Origin: Ignavibacteriota bacterium
GTDB taxonomy: Bacteria; Bacteroidota; Ignavibacteria; Ignavibacteriales; Melioribacteraceae
Direction of reading: 5' to 3'
DNA length: 64,000 nucleotides
Assembly (NCBI GenBank): GCA_016716225.1
Contig: JADJWT010000001.1
Location: forward strand, 992,001-1,056,000
The position numbers were made by a program, and so were the translations under genes. The notes below the pieces were generated by a model. The model worked only from the letters and a program-made list of their open reading frames with translations, was not told where the DNA came from and did no database searches. Below, piece by piece: positions 15,334-23,574 of the stretch. How positions within the stretch are numbered: the stretch's first letter is position 1; each line of letters opens with the position of its first letter.

Positions 15334-18019
15334 TAAAATAAAACATAAATGGACCTCTACTGATTATTCTTTCCGGTGAAGTATCTTTTAGATGTAAGCT
15401 TCTACCAACTGAAAATTCTGCCGGACCAACTGGCGTATCCAATGCAATTGATAAACCCAATGCATGTTTCAAATCATTAAATTGAATTTGTTCTTGGTTA
15501 ACCCAAGATGAACCTAAATCATATCTTAATTTCAAATACGTATCAACGTAAATTTGAATTGGCAGTTTATATCTGTATTCCATTGAAGCAATTAAAATTT
15601 GTCTTCCTCTATATTCATATTCTCTGTAACCAAAGAAATTTTTCTGTCCGCCAAAATCAAACTGCTGACTTAATGGAAGGGTTTCATCGGCAAATCCAAA
15701 AATGAATCTGGGTTTTATTGTGTGGTTTTCAATTGAAACATAACCGGAATAATCAAAACTAAATTTTGCAAAACTTATATCCCCGCCTAAAATTTTTTGT
15801 GCAGTTTCGTAATATGTATTAACATACAAACCTCTTGTAGGAAATGGATATTTATTTTGCGAATCAATTTGGAGTCGAAATTTTAAACTAGAAATATCCG
15901 TTTTATAAGTTTGATTTTCTGAGATTGATGCAATGCTTTTTATTTCATCAACTTGATATTTTCCTTCTGCTGTAAGTGTTCCAAGTTTTTTTAAATGTGC
16001 ACCAACTCCAATAAAACCACCGTAAAATATTTGTCGGTATTCGCCAATTTCTGATCTTCTAAATTTGTAACTATTTTGTAAAGTGTCATCTGCATAAACT
16101 TTTACATCATTGAAATTATAAAAAAGTTGCGCTTTGTATGTTAGATATGTGTTGAAAATTCTATTAGTTTTGTGCTCAATTAAAAATGATCTGTTTCTTA
16201 TTCCGCCCGATAATGAAAAACCAAGTTCCGAACCAGTTCCGAATAAATTTTCATTTCTTAAATCAATTGCAAATTGAGTGTAGTTTTCGTTATCAATTCT
16301 TAAACCCAATCTTAATACTGTTGGTAATTTTTCTTGGAGCTCAATTTTAACTTTTTTCCCTAAACCATTTTTTGCAAAACTTAATTTAACATTATCAAAA
16401 AGATCAGTTGCTGAAATATTTTCAAGTCCTTCATCCAGATTTTTTTTAAGTAAAAAATCCCCAACATCAGAAGCAAATTCTCTTGTTACAACAGATTTTA
16501 ATGTTGTTTCGTTTCCCTCAACTTCTATTTCTGTAATTTGACCTTCATTAATTGTAACATATAATTTTTCTAAATCGGGACTAAAATAAACCAAATCAAT
16601 AGTAGAAAGAACAAATCCAAGTTTTCTATAATTTTTAATTAAAGCTAAAACAGATTTTAATACTTCATCGGCAGAATAAGGTTTATTCAAAATATTTTCA
16701 AAATTTTTTTGTGCTACATCATTCGGAATTTGTGTTAACCCTAATAATTCAACATTTTTTATTTTTTGATTAACTTGATAATTAATATTTATAATTGTGG
16801 ATGAATCACTATTTGTAGCTATGGCATTTATATTATTGTAAATTCCTCTTTCGTGAAATTTATACAGATCGCACAAAATATCAGTTTTGCTAAACAAATT
16901 TGATTTTTTATATTTTTCAAAAATTTCTTTCTCCAGAATATTTGCATTTTCCGGAAGAATTATTTTGTTAAAATATTTTTTTTCAGTAGATAATTTTTCT
17001 CTGAATAGCTGAGTTAATTCACTTTTCGTATTTAACAGTAAATACTTTGCGGAATCATAACCTGAATTTATTACTTCATCTAATTTTTCAAAGTTATCAT
17101 TTTTACGTTTTTTAAGACTTTGTTTAATTAAAACATTTGCTTTGGAAATATTTTCTTCCCAAATAATACGTGATGGAATTGTTACTAATTGATCTGCAAT
17201 TTCCCAAGGATATTCAAGCTCGTTTTTATTTCTTAGGGAACTTGTTGCATCGGAAGCGATTATATAATCCGGATTTAATTCTTCTGCTGTTTTAATGGGA
17301 AGATTATCAACTAAACCTCCGTCTACTAAAATTAGAGAATCAATATTAACCGGTGGAAGTAAAAAAGATACGCTTGAGCTTGCACGCATTGCTTCACTTA
17401 ATAATCCTTCTTTTAAAACCGTTCTTTTTCCACTTACCAAATCCGTGCACACTGCTCTAAATTTATAGAACAAATTATCAAAGGTTTCAGAAGAATTAAT
17501 TGGTGCATTTATAGTTAAACCGGTTAAAAAATTACTAATCTTTTTTCCGGTGTTAATTGATGTTGGAATTGAAGGTTTTAATCCCTTCAATCTTAATGTT
17601 AGTAAGGATTTATCTTCAGTAATTTTTTGATCAACAAATAAATTCCTTCTATCTGCATCGGTTAAAGAAAAAAATTCATCCCAATTTGTAGCATTAACAA
17701 TTGAATCCATTTCTTCAATAGTGTATCCGGCAGAATAAAGTCCACCGATTACACTTCCCATACTTGTTCCTACAATTTGATCTATTGGAATTTCTAATTC
17801 TTTTAATGCACGAAGCACACCAATGTGCGAAAGTGCTCTTGATCCGCCGCCGCTTAAAACTAAACTTACTTCCGGTTTGTATTTGGGAACAAGTTTTGTA
17901 ATTCCGAATGGTAATTTTTTTTCTTTTAGGAAAAGCTTTAATTCTAAAGTTTCTTGGGGAAACACAAATGTAGGAAAAAATAAAAACAGCAAAATCAGCT
18001 TATGAGATAAAGCCTTCAT
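15314..18019 (-). CDS. Patatin-like phospholipase with POTRA and BamA-type outer-membrane barrel
   Basis: A 901-aa exported protein: signal peptide (1-21, ending FVFPQ), a patatin domain from about residue 48 with oxyanion-hole GGGSRALSHIG, nucleophile elbow GTSMG (Ser about 87) and catalytic DGG (about 236), then a POTRA-like segment (about 440-515, VNQKIKNVELLGLTQIP and ITEIEVEGNETT), and a C-terminal 16-strand-type barrel of the surface-antigen family (FDFGGQKNFFGYREYEYRGRQ, ending in FYFTIGYYY). The order fits PlpD-like type Vd secretion or rssA-like outer-membrane proteins. Expected action is lipid hydrolysis at or outside the outer membrane. Confidence 0.88.
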   Translation of the reverse strand: MKALSHKLILLFLFFPTFVFPQETLELKLFLKEKKLPFGITKLVPKYKPEVSLVLSGGGSRALSHIGVLRALKELEIPIDQIVGTSMGSVIGGLYSAGYTIEEMDSIVNATNWDEFFSLTDADRRNLFVDQKITEDKSLLTLRLKGLKPSIPTSINTGKKISNFLTGLTINAPINSSETFDNLFYKFRAVCTDLVSGKRTVLKEGLLSEAMRASSSVSFLLPPVNIDSLILVDGGLVDNLPIKTAEELNPDYIIASDATSSLRNKNELEYPWEIADQLVTIPSRIIWEENISKANVLIKQSLKKRKNDNFEKLDEVINSGYDSAKYLLLNTKSELTQLFREKLSTEKKYFNKIILPENANILEKEIFEKYKKSNLFSKTDILCDLYKFHERGIYNNINAIATNSDSSTIININYQVNQKIKNVELLGLTQIPNDVAQKNFENILNKPYSADEVLKSVLALIKNYRKLGFVLSTIDLVYFSPDLEKLYVTINEGQITEIEVEGNETTLKSVVTREFASDVGDFLLKKNLDEGLENISATDLFDNVKLSFAKNGLGKKVKIELQEKLPTVLRLGLRIDNENYTQFAIDLRNENLFGTGSELGFSLSGGIRNRSFLIEHKTNRIFNTYLTYKAQLFYNFNDVKVYADDTLQNSYKFRRSEIGEYRQIFYGGFIGVGAHLKKLGTLTAEGKYQVDEIKSIASISENQTYKTDISSLKFRLQIDSQNKYPFPTRGLYVNTYYETAQKILGGDISFAKFSFDYSGYVSIENHTIKPRFIFGFADETLPLSQQFDFGGQKNFFGYREYEYRGRQILIASMEYRYKLPIQIYVDTYLKLRYDLGSSWVNQEQIQFNDLKHALGLSIALDTPVGPAEFSVGRSLHLKDTSPERIISRGPFMFYFTIGYYY

Positions 18020-18116
18020 GAAATAATTCTATAATTTCCTTAATAATTCAATTTATAAAGATTATACTAGATAAATTTTCTTGTTTAATTTGGAATAAAC
18101 AATCCACAAATCTATT

Positions 18117-19967
18117 TTATTTTTTCTTACCAATTTGTTTTTGAGTTTTTTGCTGCTGTTCTGCAGCTTCCATCATTCTCTGCATAAATCCGGCTTTCTT
18201 TTTAGGATTTGCAACCGGCACCAACTCTTCTCCATGTTGATGGTTGATATAATATTGCTGTGCGATTGAAAGCAAATTAAACATAAAATAATATAAGTTC
18301 AATCCAGAAGATAATGTCATAAAAAGAAACGTCATCATAACTGGCATAATGTAAATCATTGCTTTTTGAGTTGGATCTTTCACTGTCATTTTTTGTGTTA
18401 CAAACATTGTAATTCCAAGAAGCGGAGCTAAACCGGTTATTATATCAACACCAAATAAAGGTATTTTAAATGGTAATTTGTAAATAACATCCGGTGATGA
18501 AAGATTTGTAATCCACCATAAAAATGGCTCATGTCTTAATTCAATTGCAACATTAAAAAATGTATAAAGAGCAAATAAAACTGGCATCTGCAACAACATC
18601 GGTAAACAACCACCGGCTGGATTTATTCCATAAGTTGAATACAATTTCATCGTCTCTTTTTGGATTTTTTGCTGATCGCCTTTAAACTTTTCTTTCAACT
18701 CTGCAATTTTAGGTTGAAGCTGAGACATTTTCTTCATCGATTTATAACTTTGTCGAGTAAGCGGAGATAAGGCAATTTTAAGAATTATTGTAAAAACAAT
18801 AATTACCCAGCCATAGTTTGGAATAAATTTATGTAAAAAAACAAATAGCGGATGTAAAATATATTCTGAAATTGGTCTTGTTATAAATGACAAACCAAAG
18901 AAACTTCCAAAATCATAAATTGCTTGGTAATTATTATTTTTTGACTTTAAGAGGTCGAAATCAAGCGGACCAATATATAATCTGAAATTATCCTTTTGTA
19001 ATTTTTGATTGTTAAACGGAATTCTCAAGCTTGCTGAATAATATTCTCTATTTCCAAATTGATTTAAAACATGCTCACCTTTAAAATCCGCACCTCCGTC
19101 GTTACTTGGTTTTTCCGGCGCGATAATTACTGTAAAATATTTATTTTTAATACCAACCCAGTCAATTTTTCCATTCATTACTTTATCAACCGGTTCATCA
19201 ACGGAGCTTGCATCAATTACAACTTTCTCATCTCCGGAAAATGCTGCAGCACTTGAATAATTTGCTTCATCAACAGAATTTTGCTCAACAAAATTTATTC
19301 CGTGTGACCATTCCAAATCATATCTGTAACTGCTAATTACATCATCAAGATTGTTAAGAATAATTTGAACTTTTGAGTTATAATCATTTCCAAAGAATTT
19401 AAACTGTTTTGTTAAACTTTTATTTCCTTCAATTTTAAAAGTATAATTTAATGTTAGTGAATCACCTTCTTTAACTTTGTAGTATGATTTGTATATATCA
19501 GATTCAAAATCCAAATTTTTCGTATTTATTAATTGTCCTTCTTTTGTAACAAATACAATATTAAAATCGCCACCGTCTTTTTTATAATTTATCAATTGAA
19601 CATATGTATTGAAAAAATCATTTGAATCAATGTCATTATGGTACCAAGTTTTGTAATTTTTTAAGTAGAACTTCTTTAACCTTCCGCCTTTTGATGTAAG
19701 TTCCAATAAAGCTAAATCAGTTTCAATAGTAATAACTTTTTCTTGTAGAATTGGTTTATTAAAATTTGAAGGAGGTGCAATTTTTTCAGTTTCTTTTGGT
19801 TGGGAAATTGTGGTATTATCAGAAATTATTGTATCATTTTTTTCAATAACTTTTGTGCTATCTTCTTTTTTTGGCTGACTTACCGGCGGCTGTGGTGAAT
19901 TAAGATATAACCAAAAAACTAAAATTATTCCAATTAAAATAAATGCTATTGTAGACTGTTTATCCAT
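18117..19967 (-). CDS. yidC: Membrane protein insertase YidC
   Basis: A 616-aa YidC with an N-terminal membrane anchor (about 5-24), a large periplasmic beta-supersandwich domain (about 70-345), and the conserved five-helix insertase core (about 365-560; GWVIIVFTIILKIALSPLT, PVLFALYTFFNVAIELR, MPVMMTFLFMTLSSGLNLYY). The positively charged tail (about 580-616, ending KTQKQIGKKK) would contact ribosomes. It inserts proteins into the inner membrane alone or with SecYEG. It is downstream of yidD and rnpA in the usual order. Confidence 0.97.
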   Translation of the reverse strand: MDKQSTIAFILIGIILVFWLYLNSPQPPVSQPKKEDSTKVIEKNDTIISDNTTISQPKETEKIAPPSNFNKPILQEKVITIETDLALLELTSKGGRLKKFYLKNYKTWYHNDIDSNDFFNTYVQLINYKKDGGDFNIVFVTKEGQLINTKNLDFESDIYKSYYKVKEGDSLTLNYTFKIEGNKSLTKQFKFFGNDYNSKVQIILNNLDDVISSYRYDLEWSHGINFVEQNSVDEANYSSAAAFSGDEKVVIDASSVDEPVDKVMNGKIDWVGIKNKYFTVIIAPEKPSNDGGADFKGEHVLNQFGNREYYSASLRIPFNNQKLQKDNFRLYIGPLDFDLLKSKNNNYQAIYDFGSFFGLSFITRPISEYILHPLFVFLHKFIPNYGWVIIVFTIILKIALSPLTRQSYKSMKKMSQLQPKIAELKEKFKGDQQKIQKETMKLYSTYGINPAGGCLPMLLQMPVLFALYTFFNVAIELRHEPFLWWITNLSSPDVIYKLPFKIPLFGVDIITGLAPLLGITMFVTQKMTVKDPTQKAMIYIMPVMMTFLFMTLSSGLNLYYFMFNLLSIAQQYYINHQHGEELVPVANPKKKAGFMQRMMEAAEQQQKTQKQIGKKK

Positions 19968-19992
19968 AAAATTTGTACCAAATATTTATAAA

Positions 19993-20199
19993 TTATGCCG
20001 GATCGTATCCGCCTTTGTTAAATGGATTACACCTTAAAATTCGCCAAATTGATTTAATTCCGCCTTTTATCACACCATATTTATTGAATGAATCAATTGC
20101 GTAATTTGAACATGATGGGTAAAATCTGCATGATGGCGGAAACATTGGTGAAATTGCTTTCTGATAAAATTTAATAAAATATATCAATACATTACGCAT
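19993..20199 (-). CDS. yidD: Membrane protein insertion efficiency factor YidD
   Basis: A 68-aa protein with the complete YidD signature: IKFYQKAISPMFPPSCRFYPSC, then SNYAIDSFNKYG, and GIKSIWRILRCNPFNKGGYDP. It begins inside the end of rnpA (8-base overlap) and precedes yidC, the standard arrangement. It assists YidC-dependent insertion. Confidence 0.96.
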   Translation of the reverse strand: MRNVLIYFIKFYQKAISPMFPPSCRFYPSCSNYAIDSFNKYGVIKGGIKSIWRILRCNPFNKGGYDPA

Positions 20200-20602
20200 G
20201 TTTTTCTAATTTTAATTTAACTTTTTGCAGCAAATCAATTACATCATCAATTAAAAAACTTTGACTTAATTTCTTATTCTGTTTCTGATTTATAGTTTTA
20301 GGAGAGAATATTAAATAAAGCAAAAAATTATTAACAACACAAAATTCAACAACTTCTAGCTTGCTAATTCTATAAGCAGCTCTTAAAATTCTCTTAAATC
20401 TATTACGCCAAACTGCATTTCCATTCTTCTTAGAAACTACAAAAGCAGCTTTAATTCCACTCTCATTAACGCTGCTTTCAAAATAGTAATTAACCTTTAA
20501 TTTATTTTGTGCTGAATTTAGAAGTTTTCCGTTCAAGTAAACTTTCTGAAAATCTTTTTTTTGCCTTAATCTTTCTACTTTAGAAAGAGAATACTTCTTC
20601 AA
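20192..20602 (-). CDS. rnpA: Ribonuclease P protein component
   Basis: A 136-aa basic protein with the RnpA opening VERLRQKKDFQKVYLNGK and the RNR-like motif KAAFVVSKKNGNAVWRNRFKRILRAAYR that binds the RNA subunit. The start is TTG at 20602, two bases after the rpmH stop; an in-frame TGA a few codons upstream excludes a longer form. The C-terminal half is longer and less conserved than usual. It makes 5' ends of tRNAs with RNase P RNA. Confidence 0.93.
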   Translation of the reverse strand: MKKYSLSKVERLRQKKDFQKVYLNGKLLNSAQNKLKVNYYFESSVNESGIKAAFVVSKKNGNAVWRNRFKRILRAAYRISKLEVVEFCVVNNFLLYLIFSPKTINQKQNKKLSQSFLIDDVIDLLQKVKLKLEKHA

Positions 20603-20604
20603 AA

Positions 20605-20751
20605 CTAAAATTCATCACTTACTGTTAATTTTTTTCTGCCTTTTGCTCTTCTGCTTGCGAGAACTTTTCTTCCGTTTTTAGATGCCATTCTTGATCTAAA
20701 ACCATGTTTGTTTTTTCGTTTTCTATTACTCGGTTGATATGTTCTTTTCAT
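20605..20751 (-). CDS. rpmH: 50S ribosomal protein L34
   Basis: Read directly from the minus strand as 48 residues: MKRTYQPSNRKRKNKHGF, then RSRMASKNGRKVLASRRAKG and RKKLTVSDEF, ending in TAG. This is the full L34 sequence pattern. It is the promoter-proximal gene of the rpmH-rnpA-yidD-yidC cluster and faces away from dnaN. Confidence 0.97.
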   Translation of the reverse strand: MKRTYQPSNRKRKNKHGFRSRMASKNGRKVLASRRAKGRKKLTVSDEF

Positions 20752-21038
20752 CTTTTTACACCTCTAAATTACAAAGAACACAAAGTTAAATAAATTCAGA
20801 TAAATAAACAATTTTTTTAAATTGATATAATTATTCTTAACTAATTGTTATTAAACGTCTTAACTTCTAAATAAACATAATATTCAATAAAGCATTTGAT
20901 TGTTTTATTCATTTCACATCAAAAATATCCAATAAAAATTAAACATTTAGATAATTTTACTTAAAGTGAAAAATTGTAAATTATGCATAAACTTGCTATA
21001 TTTCTTTATTAAAAAACTTTTCAAATTTGAGGAATTTT
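20752..21038. other. rpmH-dnaN intergenic region, possible oriC remnant without dnaA
   Basis: In many bacteria dnaA and oriC lie between rpmH and dnaN. Here the 287 bases contain no gene; the region is very A+T rich. I find only weak DnaA-box candidates: TTTTACACC (20754-20762) and, on the minus strand, TTTTTCACT (20965-20973), each one mismatch from TTWTNCACA. Gene directions diverge around this point, as expected near an origin, but the box evidence is poor. Confidence 0.35.
20974..21004 (+). promoter_or_regulatory. Bacteroidota-type promoter for dnaN
   Basis: TTG (20974-20976), 20 bases, then TATATTTC (20997-21004), one mismatch from TAnnTTTG. It would place the transcript start about 30 bases before the dnaN ATG. 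Confidence 0.4.
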
Positions 21039-22172
21039 ATGGAGTTTAAGGTAAATAGCAAAGAATTGGAAAAACTGCTCTCTAAAATTATTCCGGCGGT
21101 ACCAACCAGAACACCAATGCCTATTTTAGAAAATTTTCTCTTCGAAATTAAAGACGGTCAACTTACAGTTTATGCAACTGATCTTGAAATTTCTCTAAAA
21201 TCTTCCCTGAAAATTGTTGCTGATGAAAATGCAAAATTGCTTTTACCCGCTAAACTTTTATATGATGTTATAAAATCTCTAAATGATACTACAATCCGTT
21301 TTGAAATTTTATCAAACGGAAAAGTAAATTTATTAACTGATCAAGGAAAATATAATTTAAGTTACTTGAGTCATGATGAATTTCCCGAAATTCCAGATTT
21401 TCCAAATGATACTTTGGATAAAGAAGAACTTAATGAAATTTCTATGAACGGAAGCGATCTCAGATTTGCATTTGAAAAAACTTCATTTGCAATGAGTAAA
21501 GAAGAAATGCGTCCGGCAATGATGGGTACGCTTTTTCAATTTACGGAAGAAGGATTAAGATTTGTTACAACAGACGGTCACCGACTTGTAAATTTACTTT
21601 ATAAAAATGTTAAAATTCCAATTGATTCTCAATATGTTTTGCCGGAAAGAGCTGTTTCTGTACTTCTTAAAATTTTAGATGAAAAAGATGTAAAAGTTTA
21701 TTTTAGCAAAAGTCACATGTCGTTTAAGCTAAACGAATATGAATTGATTTCCAGATTGATTAAACAAAAATATCCGGATTATTCAAGCGTAATTCCTTTA
21801 GAAAATGAATTTGCTTTAGAAATTGAAACTAAAGAATTGCATAACGTAATTAAAAGAATGATGTTGTTTTCAACATCAAATACAAGACGTGTAAAGTTTT
21901 CAATTAAAGAAAATAATTTAGAAGTTTCTGCGGAAGATTTGGATTTGGGTGCTTCCGGAACTGAAAATATTTTATGTAAATATAAAGGCGATAATCTTGA
22001 AATCGGATTTAACTCATCTTATGTAAACGATGTTTTAAATCATCTTGGCTCAGAAAAGAAAATTGTTTTCAAACTTCACTCGGCAACAAAAGCCGTAATT
22101 ATTTTACCGATTGACGAAAAAGAAAATTATGAGCTTATGATGCTGCTTATGCCGGTTCGTTTAAACAATTAA
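21039..22172 (+). CDS. dnaN: DNA polymerase III beta sliding clamp
   Basis: A 377-aa beta clamp: opening MEFKVNSKELEKLLSKIIPAVPTRTPMPILENFLFE, central FVTTDGHRLV, and the C-terminal ending YELMMLLMPVRLNN that corresponds to the family's MPMR motif. I chose the ATG at 21039, preceded by GAGG, over an in-frame TTG at 21027. It is first in a plus-strand replication operon with recF, the DUF721 gene, gyrB and gyrA. Confidence 0.97.
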   Translation: MEFKVNSKELEKLLSKIIPAVPTRTPMPILENFLFEIKDGQLTVYATDLEISLKSSLKIVADENAKLLLPAKLLYDVIKSLNDTTIRFEILSNGKVNLLTDQGKYNLSYLSHDEFPEIPDFPNDTLDKEELNEISMNGSDLRFAFEKTSFAMSKEEMRPAMMGTLFQFTEEGLRFVTTDGHRLVNLLYKNVKIPIDSQYVLPERAVSVLLKILDEKDVKVYFSKSHMSFKLNEYELISRLIKQKYPDYSSVIPLENEFALEIETKELHNVIKRMMLFSTSNTRRVKFSIKENNLEVSAEDLDLGASGTENILCKYKGDNLEIGFNSSYVNDVLNHLGSEKKIVFKLHSATKAVIILPIDEKENYELMMLLMPVRLNN

Positions 22173-22174
22173 TT

Positions 22175-23284
22175 ATGATTTTGAAATCTATTGAATTAAA
22201 AAATTTTAGATTACATACGTATACGAATTTAGAATTTTCAAATAACCTCAACTTTGTTGTTGGTGGTAACGGACAAGGAAAAACATCATTATTAGAAGCA
22301 ATTTATTATTTGTGCACAACTAAAAACTTAAATCAAAATTCTGATATTGATGCATTAAATTTTAATAAAAACTTTTTCGAAATTAGTGGAATTTTTTCTG
22401 AATATTCTACAAATAAAGTTAGAATATTTTTTGATGAATCCGTTAGAAAGAAAAATGTTTTTTTAGATGATAAACAAGTTTACAGAGCGGCTTCACTTAT
22501 AGGGAAATTTCCAGTTGTTGCTTTATTGCAATCTGATCATGCAATTACGCAAGGAGCTCCATCTGAAAGAAGGAGGTTTGTAGATTCAATTATAGCTCAA
22601 TCAAGCGAAACATATTTAAAACTCTTACTGGATTATAATAAAATACTTCGAAACAGATCCGCTTTGCTTTCAAAAATCAAAGAATTTAACTCGCCGGAAT
22701 TATTTGACCAGTTTGATGCATGGACTTTTTCGTTAGTTAAAATCGGTTCTGAAGTTATTAAACATCGTATGACTTTCCTTAATGAGTTCAATGAGTATAT
22801 TCAAAAACCATATGAATTTATTATGGGCAAAAAGGAGTTTCCTGAAATAAAATACGTTTCATTTTCATCTGAGATTGAGAACACAGAAAATTTGTTTCAA
22901 TCAAAAATAAATGAATTAAAAAATGAGGAATTTAAAAAAGCGAGAAATTTGGTTGGACCTCACATTGATGATTTTGATTTTTTTATTGATGGACTTGAAT
23001 TAAAAAAATTTGGTTCGCAAGGTCAGCATAAAACTTTTCAAATTGCATTAAGATTTAGTCAGTTTTTTTATTTAAAAGATAAACTAAAAATTACTCCAAT
23101 ATTTCTAATGGATGATGTATTTGGCGAGCTTGATTCGTTCAGAGCAGAAAAAATTAGCAGTTATTTAAAAAGCATTGGACAAGCATTTATTACAATGACA
23201 GATTTTTCCAAATTGGAAAATTTAAATGTTTCAAAAGATGATATTGTAATAAGTGTTACCAATGGAGAAGCTGTTTATGCCTAA
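22175..23284 (+). CDS. recF: DNA replication and repair protein RecF
   Basis: A 369-aa SMC-like ATPase. Walker A is GGNGQGKTS (about 29-37), the signature-like segment is FGSQGQHKT (about 280), and Walker B is FLMDDVFGELD (about 310). It loads or stabilises RecA at gaps through RecFOR. ATG two bases after the dnaN stop; the last 8 bases overlap the next gene. Confidence 0.97.
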   Translation: MILKSIELKNFRLHTYTNLEFSNNLNFVVGGNGQGKTSLLEAIYYLCTTKNLNQNSDIDALNFNKNFFEISGIFSEYSTNKVRIFFDESVRKKNVFLDDKQVYRAASLIGKFPVVALLQSDHAITQGAPSERRRFVDSIIAQSSETYLKLLLDYNKILRNRSALLSKIKEFNSPELFDQFDAWTFSLVKIGSEVIKHRMTFLNEFNEYIQKPYEFIMGKKEFPEIKYVSFSSEIENTENLFQSKINELKNEEFKKARNLVGPHIDDFDFFIDGLELKKFGSQGQHKTFQIALRFSQFFYLKDKLKITPIFLMDDVFGELDSFRAEKISSYLKSIGQAFITMTDFSKLENLNVSKDDIVISVTNGEAVYA

Positions 23285-23558
23285 TTCATTTAGAAGTATA
23301 ACGGAAATAATAAATAACGAAAGTGTGTTCGAAAAATTTAGAAAATCTGCAAAGGAAAATGAAGTTGTTGATAAATTCTTTTTAATATTTCCCGAATTAA
23401 AAAAAACAGTTTCGGTGAAAAGTGTAAAAAAACAAATTCTTTTTTTAAATGCAGAAAATTCAGTTTTAAAAAACGAACTTTTTCTAAATAGAAAATTAAT
23501 TGTTGAAAAAATAAATAATTACTTTAAAGAAAAAATTATAATTGATATAAAATTTTAA
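23277..23558 (+). CDS. DUF721 / DciA-like protein
   Basis: A 93-aa protein whose ATG at 23277 overlaps the end of recF by 8 bases; GGAG at 23264-23267 supports this start over an in-frame ATG 24 bases upstream. The pattern VEKIN/LFLNAENSVLKNELFLNRKLIVEKINNYF matches the C-terminal half of DUF721 domains (substrate-like strand followed by the LR..L..LN helix). DUF721 proteins include DciA, which delivers the DnaB helicase in bacteria lacking DnaC or DnaI. Position between recF and gyrB is the typical site in this phylum. Confidence 0.75.
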   Translation: MPNSFRSITEIINNESVFEKFRKSAKENEVVDKFFLIFPELKKTVSVKSVKKQILFLNAENSVLKNELFLNRKLIVEKINNYFKEKIIIDIKF

Positions 23559-23574
23559 AAAAGTAGGAATATCC

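Noticed and set aside
20752..21038. Perfect DnaA-box cluster
   Set aside because: I found only single-mismatch boxes, so I do not call oriC.
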